Shown here one piece after another: positions 1 through 9,313 of a DNA stretch of 64,000 nt (positions within the stretch are counted from its first letter, which is position 1; each line of letters opens with the position of its first letter). Made by a program: the position numbers and the translations under genes. The stretch spans positions 62,001-126,000 of the forward strand of contig NZ_FONS01000002.1 in NCBI RefSeq assembly GCF_900112985.1, read 5' to 3'. This DNA is from Pedobacter antarcticus. GTDB lineage: Bacteria > Bacteroidota > Bacteroidia > Sphingobacteriales > Sphingobacteriaceae. The notes beneath the pieces were generated by a model. The model searched no databases. It was given only the letters and a program-made list of their open reading frames with translations, and was not told where the DNA came from.

Positions 1-258
1 TTCATCTACTCCAGTTCTGGCGCCTCTCCAGATGCGGTTACCCTTCAGGTCAATCCCTATAAAGTTCTTTTCCGGAAAGAATTTAGCCATATTCACGGAG
101 TATTCACCTTTACCACAGGCCAGTTCAAGCACAATCGGCTGATCATTCTTAAAATGATTTTCACCCCATTTTCCCTGAAGTACTTTTCCCTCTTCCATCT
201 GATAGACATTCGGGAAGGTGTCTATTTCAGCAAATTTCCTTAACTTATCTTTACCCAC
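1..258 (-). CDS. trmB: tRNA (guanine-N7-)-methyltransferase, C-terminal part outside the window
   Basis: TrmB uses S-adenosylmethionine to methylate guanine 46 at N7 in the variable loop of tRNA. The first 86 codons are visible and the gene runs off the left edge. The SAM-binding motif I (VLELACGKGEYS) is followed by NFIGIDLKGNRIWRGA, the typical TrmB continuation. The best start is a GTG giving MGKDKLRKFAEI; no in-frame ATG lies upstream before stop codons. The gene is divergent from the GDP-fucose synthase gene, with about 120 bp between the starts. The family call rests on motif I plus the IDLKGNRIW segment. Confidence 0.9.
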   Translation of the reverse strand, partial: MGKDKLRKFAEIDTFPNVYQMEEGKVLQGKWGENHFKNDQPIVLELACGKGEYSVNMAKFFPEKNFIGIDLKGNRIWRGARTGVDE

Positions 259-378
259 TATTTTATTTTTTTAGCAAAAATACAATTTAATCCGTCAAAA
301 GATCCTGCCTGGTAATTTGTATTTTTACGGTCTGAATTAATTAAAATTAATAGAATTCAGATAAGCTCAAGCAACACC

Positions 379-1308
379 ATGGAGAAGAATGCAAAAATAT
401 ATATCGCCGGACATCGTGGAATGGTGGGGTCGGCCATTTGGAGAAAACTGGAAGACTCAGGCTATACCGGATTAATGGGTAAAACATCTGCTGAGCTAGA
501 TCTACGTGACCAGCAGTCCGTGGCTGAATTTTTTGAGCATGAAAAACCTGATTACGTTTTTTTGGCAGCAGCAAAAGTCGGCGGAATTGTGGCAAACAAT
601 ACTTACAGGGCAGATTTTTTATATGAAAACCTTGCCATTCAGAATAATGTGATCCATCAGGCTTATATACAGGGCGTCAAAAAACTCATGTTTCTTGGCT
701 CGAGTTGTATTTACCCGAAACTTGCCCCGCAGCCGCTAAAAGAAGAATATCTATTGACAGGATTGCTGGAACCAACCAACGAACCTTATGCGATTGCTAA
801 AATAGCAGGGATCAAACTATGTGAGGCTTACCGCGCACAATACGATTGTAATTTCATTTCCGTTATGCCAACCAACCTGTACGGTTACAATGACAATTAT
901 CATCCTCAAAACTCTCATGTATTGCCTGCACTGATCCGCAGGTTTCATGAAGCAAAGGTTTCCGGCGCGCCCGAAGTTATTATCTGGGGTTCAGGCAGCC
1001 CGTTAAGAGAATTTTTATTTGCCGATGACCTGGCTGAAGCGTGTTTATTCCTGATGGAAAATTATCATGAACCCGAGCTGATCAATATCGGAACCGGCAG
1101 CGACCTCTCCATTCGCGACCTGGCTTTGCTGATCCGCGATATTGTGGGATATACCGGAGAACTGAAGTTTGACAGCACCAAACCAGACGGCACACCAAGA
1201 AAACTCATGGACGTGAGCAAGCTGCATTCGCTGGGCTGGAGACATACGATTGAACTGTCGGAAGGTATTGCTCTCGCTTACAGCGACTTTTTGAAGAAGC
1301 AAAATTAA
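379..1308 (+). CDS. fcl: GDP-L-fucose synthase (GDP-4-keto-6-deoxy-D-mannose epimerase/reductase)
   Basis: This short-chain dehydrogenase-type enzyme makes GDP-L-fucose from GDP-4-keto-6-deoxymannose in the cytosol, for surface polysaccharide or glycoprotein glycans. The 309 residues start with the NADP-binding Rossmann motif GHRGMVGSA near residue 12. They carry the family segment GSSCIYP and the catalytic YAIAK (YxxxK), followed by [20 protein letters not shown], characteristic of the Fcl/WcaG group. Length is normal. No GDP-mannose dehydratase gene lies beside it, so the pathway partner must be elsewhere. It is followed on the same strand by oxyR after 79 bp, which has its own promoter box. 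Confidence 0.93.
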   Translation: MEKNAKIYIAGHRGMVGSAIWRKLEDSGYTGLMGKTSAELDLRDQQSVAEFFEHEKPDYVFLAAAKVGGIVANNTYRADFLYENLAIQNNVIHQAYIQGVKKLMFLGSSCIYPKLAPQPLKEEYLLTGLLEPTNEPYAIAKIAGIKLCEAYRAQYDCNFISVMPTNLYGYNDNYHPQNSHVLPALIRRFHEAKVSGAPEVIIWGSGSPLREFLFADDLAEACLFLMENYHEPELINIGTGSDLSIRDLALLIRDIVGYTGELKFDSTKPDGTPRKLMDVSKLHSLGWRHTIELSEGIALAYSDFLKKQN

Positions 1309-1342
1309 TTCAACGGATAAGAGCAGATTGAATAAAAGATTA

Positions 1343-1350
1343 TAGCTTTG
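1343..1350 (+). promoter_or_regulatory. -7 promoter box (TAGCTTTG) of oxyR
   Basis: This is an exact match to the Bacteroidota -7 consensus TAnnTTTG, 37 bp upstream of the oxyR start codon. No convincing -33 TTTG was found at the usual 19-21 bp spacing, so the assignment rests on one box and its position. Confidence 0.5.
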
Positions 1351-1387
1351 GTCAATAATAAAAGCGAATCGCATAAATTATAACTAT

Positions 1388-2320
1388 ATGACTTTAGTAC
1401 AACTGGAATATATTGTCGCAGTGGATACTTACCGCAGTTTTGTAGGTGCTGCCGAAAAATGTTTCGTTACACAACCTACACTGAGCATGCAGGTACAAAA
1501 GCTTGAAGAAATGCTTAATGTCAAAATATTTGACAGAAGTAAACAACCTGTGATCCCGACAGAAATAGGCTCACAGATTATTCAGCAGGCCCGTATAGTA
1601 TTGCAGGAAAGTCAGAAAATAAAGGAAATTATTAACAGTCAGCAACAGGATATTGTCGGGGAGCTTAAAGTTGGTATTATCCCGACTGTCGCTCCGTATC
1701 TGCTTCCACAGGTAATTGCAAGCATGATGGAAAAATATCCTGACCTTAAACTACTGATCTGGGAATATACGACAGAAGATATTATTCATCATCTGAAAAC
1801 CGGAGTACTTGACTGTGGGATTATGGCAACGCCGGTGAACGAACCAGGCATAGCCGAGGTACCTATGTATTATGAAACCTTTGTAACCTATATCAGTAAG
1901 AACAGCAAGCTATTTAAAAAGAAAACGATTAGCTCCGCCGACCTGGAAGAAGAAAATATCTGGTTGCTTAATGAAGGCCATTGCATGCGCTCGCAGGTAC
2001 TTAATATCTGCCGTTCGACTAAAGATAGCCGTTTACAAGGCTTAACCTACAATACGGGCAGCGTGGAAACTTTAATCCGCATGGTTGATATGAACAATGG
2101 GGCTACGCTTCTTCCTGAATTGGCTTTAGTGGACCTGAACAGTAAGCAACTCAGTAAAGTAAGGGCCTTTAAAGATCCGGAACCAGTTAGAGAAATAAGC
2201 CTGGTTACCCATAGTAATTTCATTAAGAAAAGAATGCTAAATGCATTCCGTGAAGAAATTCTGGCTGTCATTCCAAAGGCCATGAAACAGAAAAAGAAAA
2301 AAGACGTTGTAGGGATTTAA
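1388..2320 (+). CDS. oxyR: LysR-family hydrogen peroxide sensor OxyR
   Basis: OxyR is a tetrameric DNA-binding regulator that senses H2O2 by forming a disulfide and then activates peroxide-defence genes. The 310 residues have an N-terminal winged HTH (TQPTLSMQVQKLEEML) and a LysR substrate-like domain. The decisive evidence is the pair of cysteines in EGHCMRSQVLNIC, at residues 199 and 208, the same numbers as the redox pair of the E. coli protein. The gene converges on a Mn-type superoxide dismutase gene across a bidirectional terminator. A -7 box lies upstream. Possible targets in this window are sod and the peroxiredoxin gene near 47 kb, but no operator was identified. Confidence 0.93.
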   Translation: MTLVQLEYIVAVDTYRSFVGAAEKCFVTQPTLSMQVQKLEEMLNVKIFDRSKQPVIPTEIGSQIIQQARIVLQESQKIKEIINSQQQDIVGELKVGIIPTVAPYLLPQVIASMMEKYPDLKLLIWEYTTEDIIHHLKTGVLDCGIMATPVNEPGIAEVPMYYETFVTYISKNSKLFKKKTISSADLEEENIWLLNEGHCMRSQVLNICRSTKDSRLQGLTYNTGSVETLIRMVDMNNGATLLPELALVDLNSKQLSKVRAFKDPEPVREISLVTHSNFIKKRMLNAFREEILAVIPKAMKQKKKKDVVGI

Positions 2321-2346
2321 ATTCTACGCTCAATCTGATCTAACGA

Positions 2347-2374
2347 AAAAAGCCACGCAATTGCGTGGCTTTTT
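2347..2374. terminator. bidirectional terminator between oxyR and sod
   Basis: A perfect 28-bp palindrome (AAAAGCCACGCAATT and its mirror) has A-runs on one side and T-runs on the other. It therefore forms a GC-rich hairpin followed by a U-tract on either strand. It sits between the convergent oxyR and sod genes. Confidence 0.9.
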
Positions 2375-2392
2375 CTTTATGAAGAAAAGGAA

Positions 2393-3004
2393 TTATCCTT
2401 TTGCTTTGGTATAACGATCTGAAACAGCATCCCAATTTACTACATTCCAGAATGCAGCGATATAATCAGGACGTTTGTTTTGATATTTCAGGTAATAAGC
2501 ATGTTCCCATACATCCATACCTAAAATTGGTGTACCTTTTACTTCAGCAATATCCATCAAAGGATTATCCTGATTTGGCGTAGAAGAAACAACCAGTTTG
2601 CCATCTGCACCAACGCTTAACCAAGCCCAGCCCGAACCAAAACGAGTAGCACCAGCTTCTGCAAATTTTGTTTTGAAGTCTGCAAATGATCCGAAAGCTG
2701 CATTGATAGCATCTGCTAAAGCACCTTTTGGCTCTCCGCCTTTTCCGTGTCCTAAAACTTCCCAGAACAGGGAGTGATTATAGTGACCACCACCATTATT
2801 TCTAACTGCAGCCGGAAACTTAGAGATATTTTTAATGATTTCATCCAGACTCTGGCTTGCTTCGGCCTTACCTTCCAGTGCTTTGTTCAAATTAGTAACA
2901 TAAGCCTGGTGGTGTTTGTCATGGTGAATTTCCATGGTTTGTTTGTCAATATGCGGTTCCAGAGCATCAGTTGCGTAAGGTAACGCAGGTAATTCAAAAG
3001 CCAT
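2393..3004 (-). CDS. sodA: superoxide dismutase, Mn-type of the Fe/Mn family
   Basis: The enzyme dismutes superoxide to H2O2 and O2 in the cytosol. The 203-residue length is typical. Metal ligands are H27 (EIHHDKHH), H77 ([11 protein letters not shown]), D164 and H168 (MDVWEHAYY). The GGGHYNH stretch and Q145 in STPNQDNPL match the Mn-preferring pattern, whereas Fe-type enzymes place a glutamine before WNH; metal choice by sequence alone is not certain. The gene is monocistronic, ending at a shared terminator with oxyR. A TATATTTG box lies at 3048-3041 on the minus strand. Confidence 0.95.
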   Translation of the reverse strand: MAFELPALPYATDALEPHIDKQTMEIHHDKHHQAYVTNLNKALEGKAEASQSLDEIIKNISKFPAAVRNNGGGHYNHSLFWEVLGHGKGGEPKGALADAINAAFGSFADFKTKFAEAGATRFGSGWAWLSVGADGKLVVSSTPNQDNPLMDIAEVKGTPILGMDVWEHAYYLKYQNKRPDYIAAFWNVVNWDAVSDRYTKAKG

Positions 3005-3040
3005 ATGATTAATATTTAAGTTTTAAATTTATTACTTCGA

Positions 3041-3048
3041 CAAATATA
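3041..3048 (-). promoter_or_regulatory. -7 promoter box (TATATTTG) of the superoxide dismutase gene
   Basis: This exact TAnnTTTG match on the minus strand ends 36 bp before the ATG. A TTG lies 22 bp upstream (3073-3071), slightly farther than the usual 19-21 bp, so the -33 element is doubtful. Confidence 0.5.
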
Positions 3049-3086
3049 ACATTCGAGTCCATGTTTTGTTCAATTCTTTTGTCAAA

Positions 3087-3560
3087 CTAACTCCTTTTTG
3101 TCGCAAAGAAGCGCTTCATCAGGGCTGCACATTGCTCGGCGAGTACACCTTTGCGAATTACAGTTTTAGGATGAAGTAAATTACTGTTATGACTGCTATA
3201 ACCACGTTTCGGTTCCGATGCACCATAAACTATGGCTCCGATCTGCATCCAGTAAGCAGCACCAGCACACATTACACAAGGCTCAACCGTAACATACAAA
3301 GTACAATCCTTAAGATACTTTCCACCAATTGTCTGTCCGGCCGCAGTGAACGCCTGCATTTCTGCATGCGCAGTCACATCGTTCAGCTGTTCCGTCAGAT
3401 TGTGTCCTCTGCCAACAATACGTCCTTTGGACACTACTATTGCGCCGATAGGTATTTCGTCCTGCGTATAGGCCTGCTCCGCTTCCTGCAAGGCCAGCCG
3501 CATATAATGCTCATCTTCCTGCTGCGGGTCCTGGCTTCCGGTGAAATCGTAAAAACTCAT
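3087..3560 (-). CDS. tadA: tRNA-specific adenosine deaminase (A34 to inosine)
   Basis: TadA deaminates the wobble adenosine of tRNA-Arg(ACG) to inosine. The 157-residue protein carries the zinc-dependent cytidine-deaminase-fold signature: HAEMQAF with zinc ligand H65 and proton shuttle E67, and PCVMC with ligands C95 and C98. DEIPIGAIVV near residue 34 is also typical. A guanine deaminase-like relative is the main alternative, but the motif context (TVEPCVMCAGA) fits TadA. The gene lies one base downstream of the CsaA-like gene on the same strand, so the two are probably cotranscribed. Confidence 0.85.
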   Translation of the reverse strand: MSFYDFTGSQDPQQEDEHYMRLALQEAEQAYTQDEIPIGAIVVSKGRIVGRGHNLTEQLNDVTAHAEMQAFTAAGQTIGGKYLKDCTLYVTVEPCVMCAGAAYWMQIGAIVYGASEPKRGYSSHNSNLLHPKTVIRKGVLAEQCAALMKRFFATKRS

Positions 3561-3561
3561 A

Positions 3562-3897
3562 TCAGACTAATTTATTTCCGTTCGGTACTTTACCCCTTAA
3601 TGAGGTTAATACAATGTCCCCATGTTCATCTGCAAAACCCGTTACCAGGAATTCGGACATAAATTTACCTATCTGTTTTTTGGGAAAATTAATAACCCCA
3701 ACTATCTGCTGGCCAACCAGCTCTTCTTTCGTATAATGTTTGGTAACCTGCGCGCTGCTTGTTTTAATTCCGAAGGGTCCAAAATCAACCCGGAGTTTAT
3801 ACGCAGGATTACGGGCTTCAGGAAAATCCATTACTTCTAATACCGTTCCTACACGTAATTCGACTTTTTCGAAGTCATTCCACTTAATTTCTTCCAT
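3562..3897 (-). CDS. csaA: CsaA-like tRNA-binding domain protein
   Basis: This 111-residue protein consists of a single OB-fold tRNA-binding domain of the kind found in CsaA and at the end of MetRS and PheRS-beta. The recognisable core runs from KVELRVGTVLEVMDFPEAR through KTSSAQVTKHY to the C-terminal VTGFADEHGDIVLTSL, characteristic of CsaA. CsaA is described as a chaperone-like or export-related protein in Bacillus; its role in Bacteroidota is unclear. It sits directly upstream of tadA (one base apart) and is divergent from the RlmI-like gene. Confidence 0.85.
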   Translation of the reverse strand: MEEIKWNDFEKVELRVGTVLEVMDFPEARNPAYKLRVDFGPFGIKTSSAQVTKHYTKEELVGQQIVGVINFPKKQIGKFMSEFLVTGFADEHGDIVLTSLRGKVPNGNKLV

Positions 3898-3995
3898 TGA
3901 TATGCTTTTATCTTCTGCCTCAGACAGACACTTAAAAAGTCCTAAACTACAAAAAGCTGCTTATAAATCTGCTTTAATGACGTATTGCTTTTTAC

Positions 3996-4003
3996 TACCT
4001 TTG
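3996..4003 (+). promoter_or_regulatory. -7 promoter box (TACCTTTG) immediately before the rlmI-like gene
   Basis: This exact TAnnTTTG match ends only four bases before the ATG. If transcription starts about four bases after the final G, the mRNA would have almost no leader. A TTTA at 3973-3976 is 19 bp upstream, one base off the -33 consensus. Confidence 0.45.
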
Positions 4004-4007
4004 CACT

Positions 4008-5195
4008 ATGATCGAGCTGGTATTAAAAAAAGGCAAAGAAAAAGCCGCATGGCAAAAACACCCATGGATATTTTCAGGCGCAGTTGATAAAATAAAAGGC
4101 AAACCCGAAAATGGTGAGGTAGTCAAAGTCCTGGCAGCCGACCAGTCGTTTCTGGCTTACGGTTATTATAACGGACAATCCCGCGTAGCGGCACGTTTAC
4201 TGGAGTGGGACGAAAATACAGTAATTGATAGATCTTGGTATGCGGCAAGAATTAAAGCCGCCATCGCATCCCGGGCTCATGTCCTTCAACCAGGCAAGAC
4301 AGATACATGCCGACTGATATTCAGTGAGGCAGATTACCTGCCCGGCCTGATCGTTGATCAATATGCAAACTTTTTATCCCTGCAAATTCTCAGCGCCGGT
4401 ATGGAAAATATCAAATCAGACCTGATCGATATTCTGCGGGAAGAATTAAATCCGGCAGGCATCTTTGATAAAAGTGATGCAAGCGCAAGGACACACGAAA
4501 GTCTCGAACCGGCGCAAGGTCTTTTATGGGGAGAAAACCCTCCGGAGTTCCTTGCAGTAAAAGAGAATGGAATAACCTATCATATCAATATTGCAGACGG
4601 ACAAAAATCCGGGTTTTATTGCGATCAGCGGGATAACAGAGAGATTCTGGCTGCTTACACTAAAGACAAAGAGGTATTAGATTGCTTCTGTTACAGTGGA
4701 GGATTTACCTTAAATAGCCTAAAGATGGGAGCCACTCATGTGACCAGTGTAGATAGCTCTGCATTAGCTATTGAAACGCTTGCGCACAACCTGGAACTCA
4801 ATGGATTTGCAAAAGAAAAACAAAGCAGCATTCAGTCAGATGTGAATAAACAATTACGTGTATTCCGTGATGAAGGCAGAAAGTTTGATGTACTGGTCCT
4901 GGACCCGCCAAAATATGCGCCATCCCGTTCTGCACTGGACCGTGCAGCCAGGGCGTATAAAGATCTGAACCGACTGGGAATGTCCCTGCTGAAAAGCGGC
5001 GGCATACTGGCTACCTTCTCCTGCTCAGGTGCAGTGGACCTGGAAACATTCAAACAAATCATCGCGTGGGCAGCCCTTGATGCCGGCCGCGAAGTACAGA
5101 TCATTAAACAATTTCATCAGCCTGAGGACCACCCGGTAAGAATTTCATTCTCCGAGGGCGAATATCTTAAGGGACTGCTGCTGAGGGTGCTTTAA
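4008..5195 (+). CDS. rlmI: class I rRNA methyltransferase of the RlmI family (23S rRNA m5C)
   Basis: RlmI-type enzymes methylate a cytosine of 23S rRNA (C1962 in E. coli). The 395 residues begin with a PUA domain (KHPWIFSGAVDKIKG near residue 20). A central RlmI-specific segment follows (GQKSGFYCDQRDNRE), then the SAM site DCFCYSGGFTLNSL, the DPPKYAPSRSA catalytic loop and the FSCSG motif with the catalytic cysteine. Length is typical. It is a single gene divergent from csaA-tadA. A -7 box abutting the start suggests a leaderless transcript. The exact target base is inferred from the family. Confidence 0.9.
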   Translation: MIELVLKKGKEKAAWQKHPWIFSGAVDKIKGKPENGEVVKVLAADQSFLAYGYYNGQSRVAARLLEWDENTVIDRSWYAARIKAAIASRAHVLQPGKTDTCRLIFSEADYLPGLIVDQYANFLSLQILSAGMENIKSDLIDILREELNPAGIFDKSDASARTHESLEPAQGLLWGENPPEFLAVKENGITYHINIADGQKSGFYCDQRDNREILAAYTKDKEVLDCFCYSGGFTLNSLKMGATHVTSVDSSALAIETLAHNLELNGFAKEKQSSIQSDVNKQLRVFRDEGRKFDVLVLDPPKYAPSRSALDRAARAYKDLNRLGMSLLKSGGILATFSCSGAVDLETFKQIIAWAALDAGREVQIIKQFHQPEDHPVRISFSEGEYLKGLLLRVL

Positions 5196-5359
5196 TCTTT
5201 GTGACTTGATGCGTATCTCTGACTATGCAGGTCTTCCTTTACCGATTGGGACTTAATGGAAGACCTGCATAATTGTTCATAAATATTTATCATTTCATTA
5301 ACATTAAAAATTTCGGCGTGTTGCGGTTTGTTTGTATTATTGCCCGCATCGTAACGCTC

Positions 5360-7156
5360 ATGGGTAAGCTAGCCATCTCCTGCTTAAAAGGCACTCTCTT
5401 TTTACTGTTTTTCATTTGTTATCTGGCCATTTTACCACTCCCTGTAGATGCACAGGACGTTTATGCTCCTTTACGTTCCATAAACTCTCCTGCTAAGCGT
5501 TTAGAGCGGGCAATAGAAATAAACCGTCAGACGTCTTTAAGTAAAGACACGACCAGGGTGCTTCGTGACCTGAACCAACTTCACAAGATTGCGACAGACC
5601 TGGAGGACAAGCCACTTGAATGTCTTTATTACGGGCTGATGGCCAATCAATATTCGATTATTGCCGACCGTCCTAATATCCGCAGCGATGAATATCATCA
5701 AAAGGCCGTTGACCTCGCTAAAACCTATGATTTACCAGTAATGGTAGTGGTCAATCTGCTCAATTATGGATACTATCATTACAACTACAGGCAAATGGTT
5801 CCGGCTTATAAATATTTTCTGGAAGCAGACCTCCTACTGAAGGACCTGGACCCGGCTACACTACCTGAACCCAGCAGGCAGCTTAAAATTTTAGGCTATT
5901 TCTACTATTATATTAAAGAATATGGACAGGCAATCCATTATCTCAAGTCCGGTTTAAAATACCCAACTGAAAGTAAACGCGAGACTATAGACATTAACAA
6001 TACAATTGGACTTTGCTATGCGCTGCAGTCAAAAGATCAGGAGGCCATTCAATACTACAATAAAGCAACAGCCCTTGCAGAAGCTGCAAAAGATACAGTT
6101 TGGGTAGGCATAGTGGCCGGAAACACGGCCCGCCTTTATTTGCAGAACAACGAAAAAATAGACCTCGCACTCGAAAAATTTAAGCTGAACCGGGCTTATT
6201 CCATCCGTTTCGATGAACCTCTGGATGCTATGCTGGCTATCATTGACATCGCGGGTATTCAAATCCGCAGGAAGGAGTGGAAGTTAGCCGAACAATATCT
6301 GAATGAGGCAGAGACATTTCTGGCCGATAAACCATTTTTTTTAGTCAGCAGACTCAAAATCGCTGACATGCGGGCAACCATTGCAGAATCCAGACGTCAA
6401 TACCGGGAATATTCCCAGTATCTGAGACAATATGTATCGCTTAAAGACAGTCTGGAGCAACGCGATAATTCTACCGAAATAGAACACGTCCGGCTTTTCT
6501 GGGAAAAACATCATTTTGACAAGCAGCGTGAAGCTTTGATCAAACAAGCCAAAGAAGAGCAGAGTAAAAAAAGGAACCTGATTATCTTTTCTTCCCTTCT
6601 GGTTATTATCTTAATTCTTTTTTACAGCAGGCAGCGCCTAAAAAATAAACATGCAGCAGCTACACTTGAAAAACAGAAAATAGAACATCAGCTAAAACAA
6701 CAACAGGTAGAACTGGAACTCGAAACGGCCAGACTGGCTCTGATCAACTTTACAGATAATCTGAGAGAAAAGAATAAAATAATTGAGCATATGCGCAGTC
6801 AGATTGAGCTAATGGACGCCGATGTTGTCTCTACAGAGCAATATCCGGTACCACAAGCCAGCCTTCAGTCATTGCTGGAGACGCATTTAATGACAGAAGA
6901 AAGCTGGAAACGTTTTAAAGGAATGTTTCTAAAAGTTTATCCCAGCTTTTTCAGAGAGGTACTGACACTGCATCCATCGACCAGCGAGTCTGAGCTCAGA
7001 ATCCTTTCCCTTTTAAGACTGGAGTTGAATAACAGGGAAATCGCAGAATTACTCGGCATTACCATAGACGGTGTTAAAAAAGCGAAACAAAGGCTCCGTA
7101 AAAAAGTGGGCGCATTACCAGGGGATAACATTCCCCAAACTTCCCCTTATTCCTAG
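5360..7156 (+). CDS. TPR-repeat membrane sensor with C-terminal LuxR-like HTH
   Basis: This is a predicted secreted-domain regulator of a type common in Bacteroidota. From the chosen ATG (598 residues) there is a signal peptide (LFLLFFICYLAILPLPVDAQ), then several tetratricopeptide-like repeats to about residue 380. One membrane span follows (NLIIFSSLLVIILILFYS), then a coiled coil (KQKIEHQLKQQQVELELE). The C-terminal helix-turn-helix (ELNNREIAELLGITIDGVKK) ends the protein. An upstream ATG at 5273 would add 29 residues before the signal peptide and is less likely. No kinase or receiver domain is present, so signalling would be direct across the membrane. The ligand and targets are unknown. 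Confidence 0.8.
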   Translation: MGKLAISCLKGTLFLLFFICYLAILPLPVDAQDVYAPLRSINSPAKRLERAIEINRQTSLSKDTTRVLRDLNQLHKIATDLEDKPLECLYYGLMANQYSIIADRPNIRSDEYHQKAVDLAKTYDLPVMVVVNLLNYGYYHYNYRQMVPAYKYFLEADLLLKDLDPATLPEPSRQLKILGYFYYYIKEYGQAIHYLKSGLKYPTESKRETIDINNTIGLCYALQSKDQEAIQYYNKATALAEAAKDTVWVGIVAGNTARLYLQNNEKIDLALEKFKLNRAYSIRFDEPLDAMLAIIDIAGIQIRRKEWKLAEQYLNEAETFLADKPFFLVSRLKIADMRATIAESRRQYREYSQYLRQYVSLKDSLEQRDNSTEIEHVRLFWEKHHFDKQREALIKQAKEEQSKKRNLIIFSSLLVIILILFYSRQRLKNKHAAATLEKQKIEHQLKQQQVELELETARLALINFTDNLREKNKIIEHMRSQIELMDADVVSTEQYPVPQASLQSLLETHLMTEESWKRFKGMFLKVYPSFFREVLTLHPSTSESELRILSLLRLELNNREIAELLGITIDGVKKAKQRLRKKVGALPGDNIPQTSPYS

Positions 7157-7388
7157 ACTCGTCGGTTTATTACAATTTGTCCACCCCTTGTCCACCCCCA
7201 CAAATGCGCCTTTTTTAAAAGGTTTAAGCCATTTTTGAATTCTGATAGCGTACAATTTACACTGTGGAAATTCTAAGTCTTTTTACCCCAATACAGCGGA
7301 AAACCTATTAAAGACCGAGCGAATTTCAGACAGGAATATACGTCAGAAATAATGCTGTTTTTGTTCCCTCTTTATTTTCCTTAAAGCT

Positions 7389-8135
7389 ATGCTCAATATT
7401 TTCCGAAAAAAAAACAAAGTAACTGACATCTCCTGGCTTGGAGTAGATATGCATTCCCACATACTACCCGGAATTGACGACGGGGCACAGAATGTAACCC
7501 ATTCGGTACGTTATGTAAAAGCCTTACAGGAACTGGGGTTCAATCAGCTGATCTGTACACCTCATATATTTAAAGGTCTTTATCCCAATACTCCGGCTAC
7601 CATTCTGCAGGCAGAGACCTTGCTTCGGGATGAATTAATAAATGCAAATATCTCCGTCAATTTGAGTACAGCTGCGGAGTATATGATAGATCACAATTTC
7701 AATCATGAAGAAGCATTATGTCCTATTCGTGGAGAATATCTGCTTATAGAAATGCGATTTCTGGTCGAGAGCCCCAATATAAGCCAGGCACAATTCGATA
7801 TCGAGGTAGAAGGTTACAGACCTATCCTCGCACATCCGGAAAGGTATACTTATTACTATAAAGACCTATCGCGGCTGAAACGTTTAAAGGAAAAAGGATG
7901 TCTGTTACAGCTCAATTTATTATCTATTTTAGGTTATTACGGGCGGGATGTGAAGAAATTAGCCGATATATTGTTGAAAGAAAAAATGTATGATTTTGCG
8001 GGAACTGACCTCCATTCAGACAAACATCTGCAGATACTCACTGAATCTGTCATCTCAGGACGCATGTATGATCTGATTGGCACATATGACTTCAAAAACC
8101 AGGAAGTCTTTAATGCTCCCCTGCAGCTGGCTTAG
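7389..8135 (+). CDS. PHP-domain tyrosine-protein phosphatase of the CpsB/CapC family
   Basis: CpsB/CapC proteins are metal-dependent phosphatases that dephosphorylate the tyrosine kinase regulating capsule or exopolysaccharide export. The 248 residues show the PHP metal-binding motifs in order: DMHSHILPGIDDGAQN (residue 20 region), CTPHIFKGLYPN, AAEYMIDHNF, LIEMRF, LAHPERYTYY and GTDLHSDKH. Length fits the family. No polysaccharide operon adjoins it, although a GDP-fucose synthase lies 6 kb away. The 232 bp upstream contain no recognised promoter box. Confidence 0.88.
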   Translation: MLNIFRKKNKVTDISWLGVDMHSHILPGIDDGAQNVTHSVRYVKALQELGFNQLICTPHIFKGLYPNTPATILQAETLLRDELINANISVNLSTAAEYMIDHNFNHEEALCPIRGEYLLIEMRFLVESPNISQAQFDIEVEGYRPILAHPERYTYYYKDLSRLKRLKEKGCLLQLNLLSILGYYGRDVKKLADILLKEKMYDFAGTDLHSDKHLQILTESVISGRMYDLIGTYDFKNQEVFNAPLQLA

Positions 8136-8235
8136 CATAAGCCCTGCGAATCCGTTTTGCCCGTAATTCCCTGCTGTTGTATGTGTGTCAGCGGGGAAAT
8201 TATAGGTTCGTATGAGAAAATCTCCAAACAAATTG

Positions 8236-9291
8236 CTATTCCTCTTCTTTGAAATAGACCTTATAATAGTTCATCGATTTATCTTCATCGAAGCCTTTCT
8301 CAATCAGCTCCTTATTTCCATGAATATAGATATGGAAGTTTTTATCGAGTTTAAGGACACTCTTAAAAGCCCTCGCTTGCTTTTTTACAGCGGCTCCTGA
8401 AATATCAAAGCTATCTGCAATAGCGGTATCAAATTCATCCTCATAATTTTTCTTAAAATTCTTGAAGGAAGCTATTCCCTCTTCATTACCGATCACCTCT
8501 TGCGAAAATTCTTCCAGATCAAAACTTTCCTTTTCTTTGAAATACTTCATCGAGCGATTCAACAAATCAATCTTATCTGCTTTAGTAATATCGTACTCCT
8601 GGTCTAGTTTTTCTGTTACAAAGTTCTTATAAACGCCCATTACATTACTGGTCTGGTTATAATTGTCGTTCCGTACTTTCAATTTCAGAAAATCGTCCTT
8701 CCAGTAAACTGCCTCCGCACTCTTATTGGTCTGATCAATCACGGCTACCTTATATCCTTCTTCTTTCTCCGTATTGAAGATCAGGCACCCTTTGTCTAAT
8801 TTATTAATATTCACAGCCTCCTGTTCATAGCTCAGCGCGAAACCGGCTTGTTCCGGAGACACCTTCAGATAAGCTTCCTTAGTTTCCGATTTGAAGATTC
8901 CTATCGCATCATGTACTTCTCCTTCGATCTGTACATTTTCAAAATAACAAACATAAAGTTCACCTGCTTTAATCTTCGGATGGCTGGAAATACCATACAG
9001 AAACTTAGCCAGTTGCTGGCTATTTTCATGAAATTTTGTTCCGTCGTCAAAAATCTGGGATACAAAGTGGAAAGCCTCATTCAGGTTCAAATCTTCATTT
9101 GGATGGAAGAAGCGGTAAATTTCGTTTACCTTCTCAAAAGGCCCAAGGAAATAACGCATCAGCAAATTCTTCAGTTGTTCATCCTGAATATCCATGGATT
9201 GCTCAGATAAGACATAGAACTCATCCTGTGCCTGGTTACCGATCCGGTGTATAGAGGTTTCCGAGAGAATGGCTTCAGGAAAATAAATCAT
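8236..9291 (-). CDS. nucleoid-associated protein of the NA37/NdpA (YejK) family
   Basis: This 351-residue protein resembles the 37-kDa nucleoid-associated family (E. coli YejK), soluble proteins associated with DNA of unclear mechanism. Supporting segments are the acidic N-terminal half (DEQLKNLLMRYFLGPF) and the central FLYGISSHPKIKAGELYVCYF. The KGCLIFNTEKEEGYKVAVID and DNYNQTSNVMGVYKNFV segments resemble the conserved core. The C-terminal part has a run resembling FDISGAAVKKQARAFKSVLK. It has its own consensus promoter, which overlaps the terminator of the upstream terC gene, and converges with the CpsB-type gene. Confidence 0.75.
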   Translation of the reverse strand: MIYFPEAILSETSIHRIGNQAQDEFYVLSEQSMDIQDEQLKNLLMRYFLGPFEKVNEIYRFFHPNEDLNLNEAFHFVSQIFDDGTKFHENSQQLAKFLYGISSHPKIKAGELYVCYFENVQIEGEVHDAIGIFKSETKEAYLKVSPEQAGFALSYEQEAVNINKLDKGCLIFNTEKEEGYKVAVIDQTNKSAEAVYWKDDFLKLKVRNDNYNQTSNVMGVYKNFVTEKLDQEYDITKADKIDLLNRSMKYFKEKESFDLEEFSQEVIGNEEGIASFKNFKKNYEDEFDTAIADSFDISGAAVKKQARAFKSVLKLDKNFHIYIHGNKELIEKGFDEDKSMNYYKVYFKEEE

Positions 9292-9313
9292 AGCTATAGA
9301 TTTTAAATAATAA

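Noticed and set aside
3189..3662. 157-codon plus-strand frame over tadA
   Set aside because: tadA on the other strand has intact catalytic motifs; this frame has no recognisable domain.
5273..5359. N-terminal extension of the TPR/HTH protein
   Set aside because: It would precede the signal peptide by 29 residues; the later ATG gives a normal signal peptide.
7157..7388. Possible regulatory RNA or promoter upstream of the CpsB-type gene
   Set aside because: The repeated TTGTCCACCCC is only a short direct repeat; no -33/-7 pair or strong hairpin was found.
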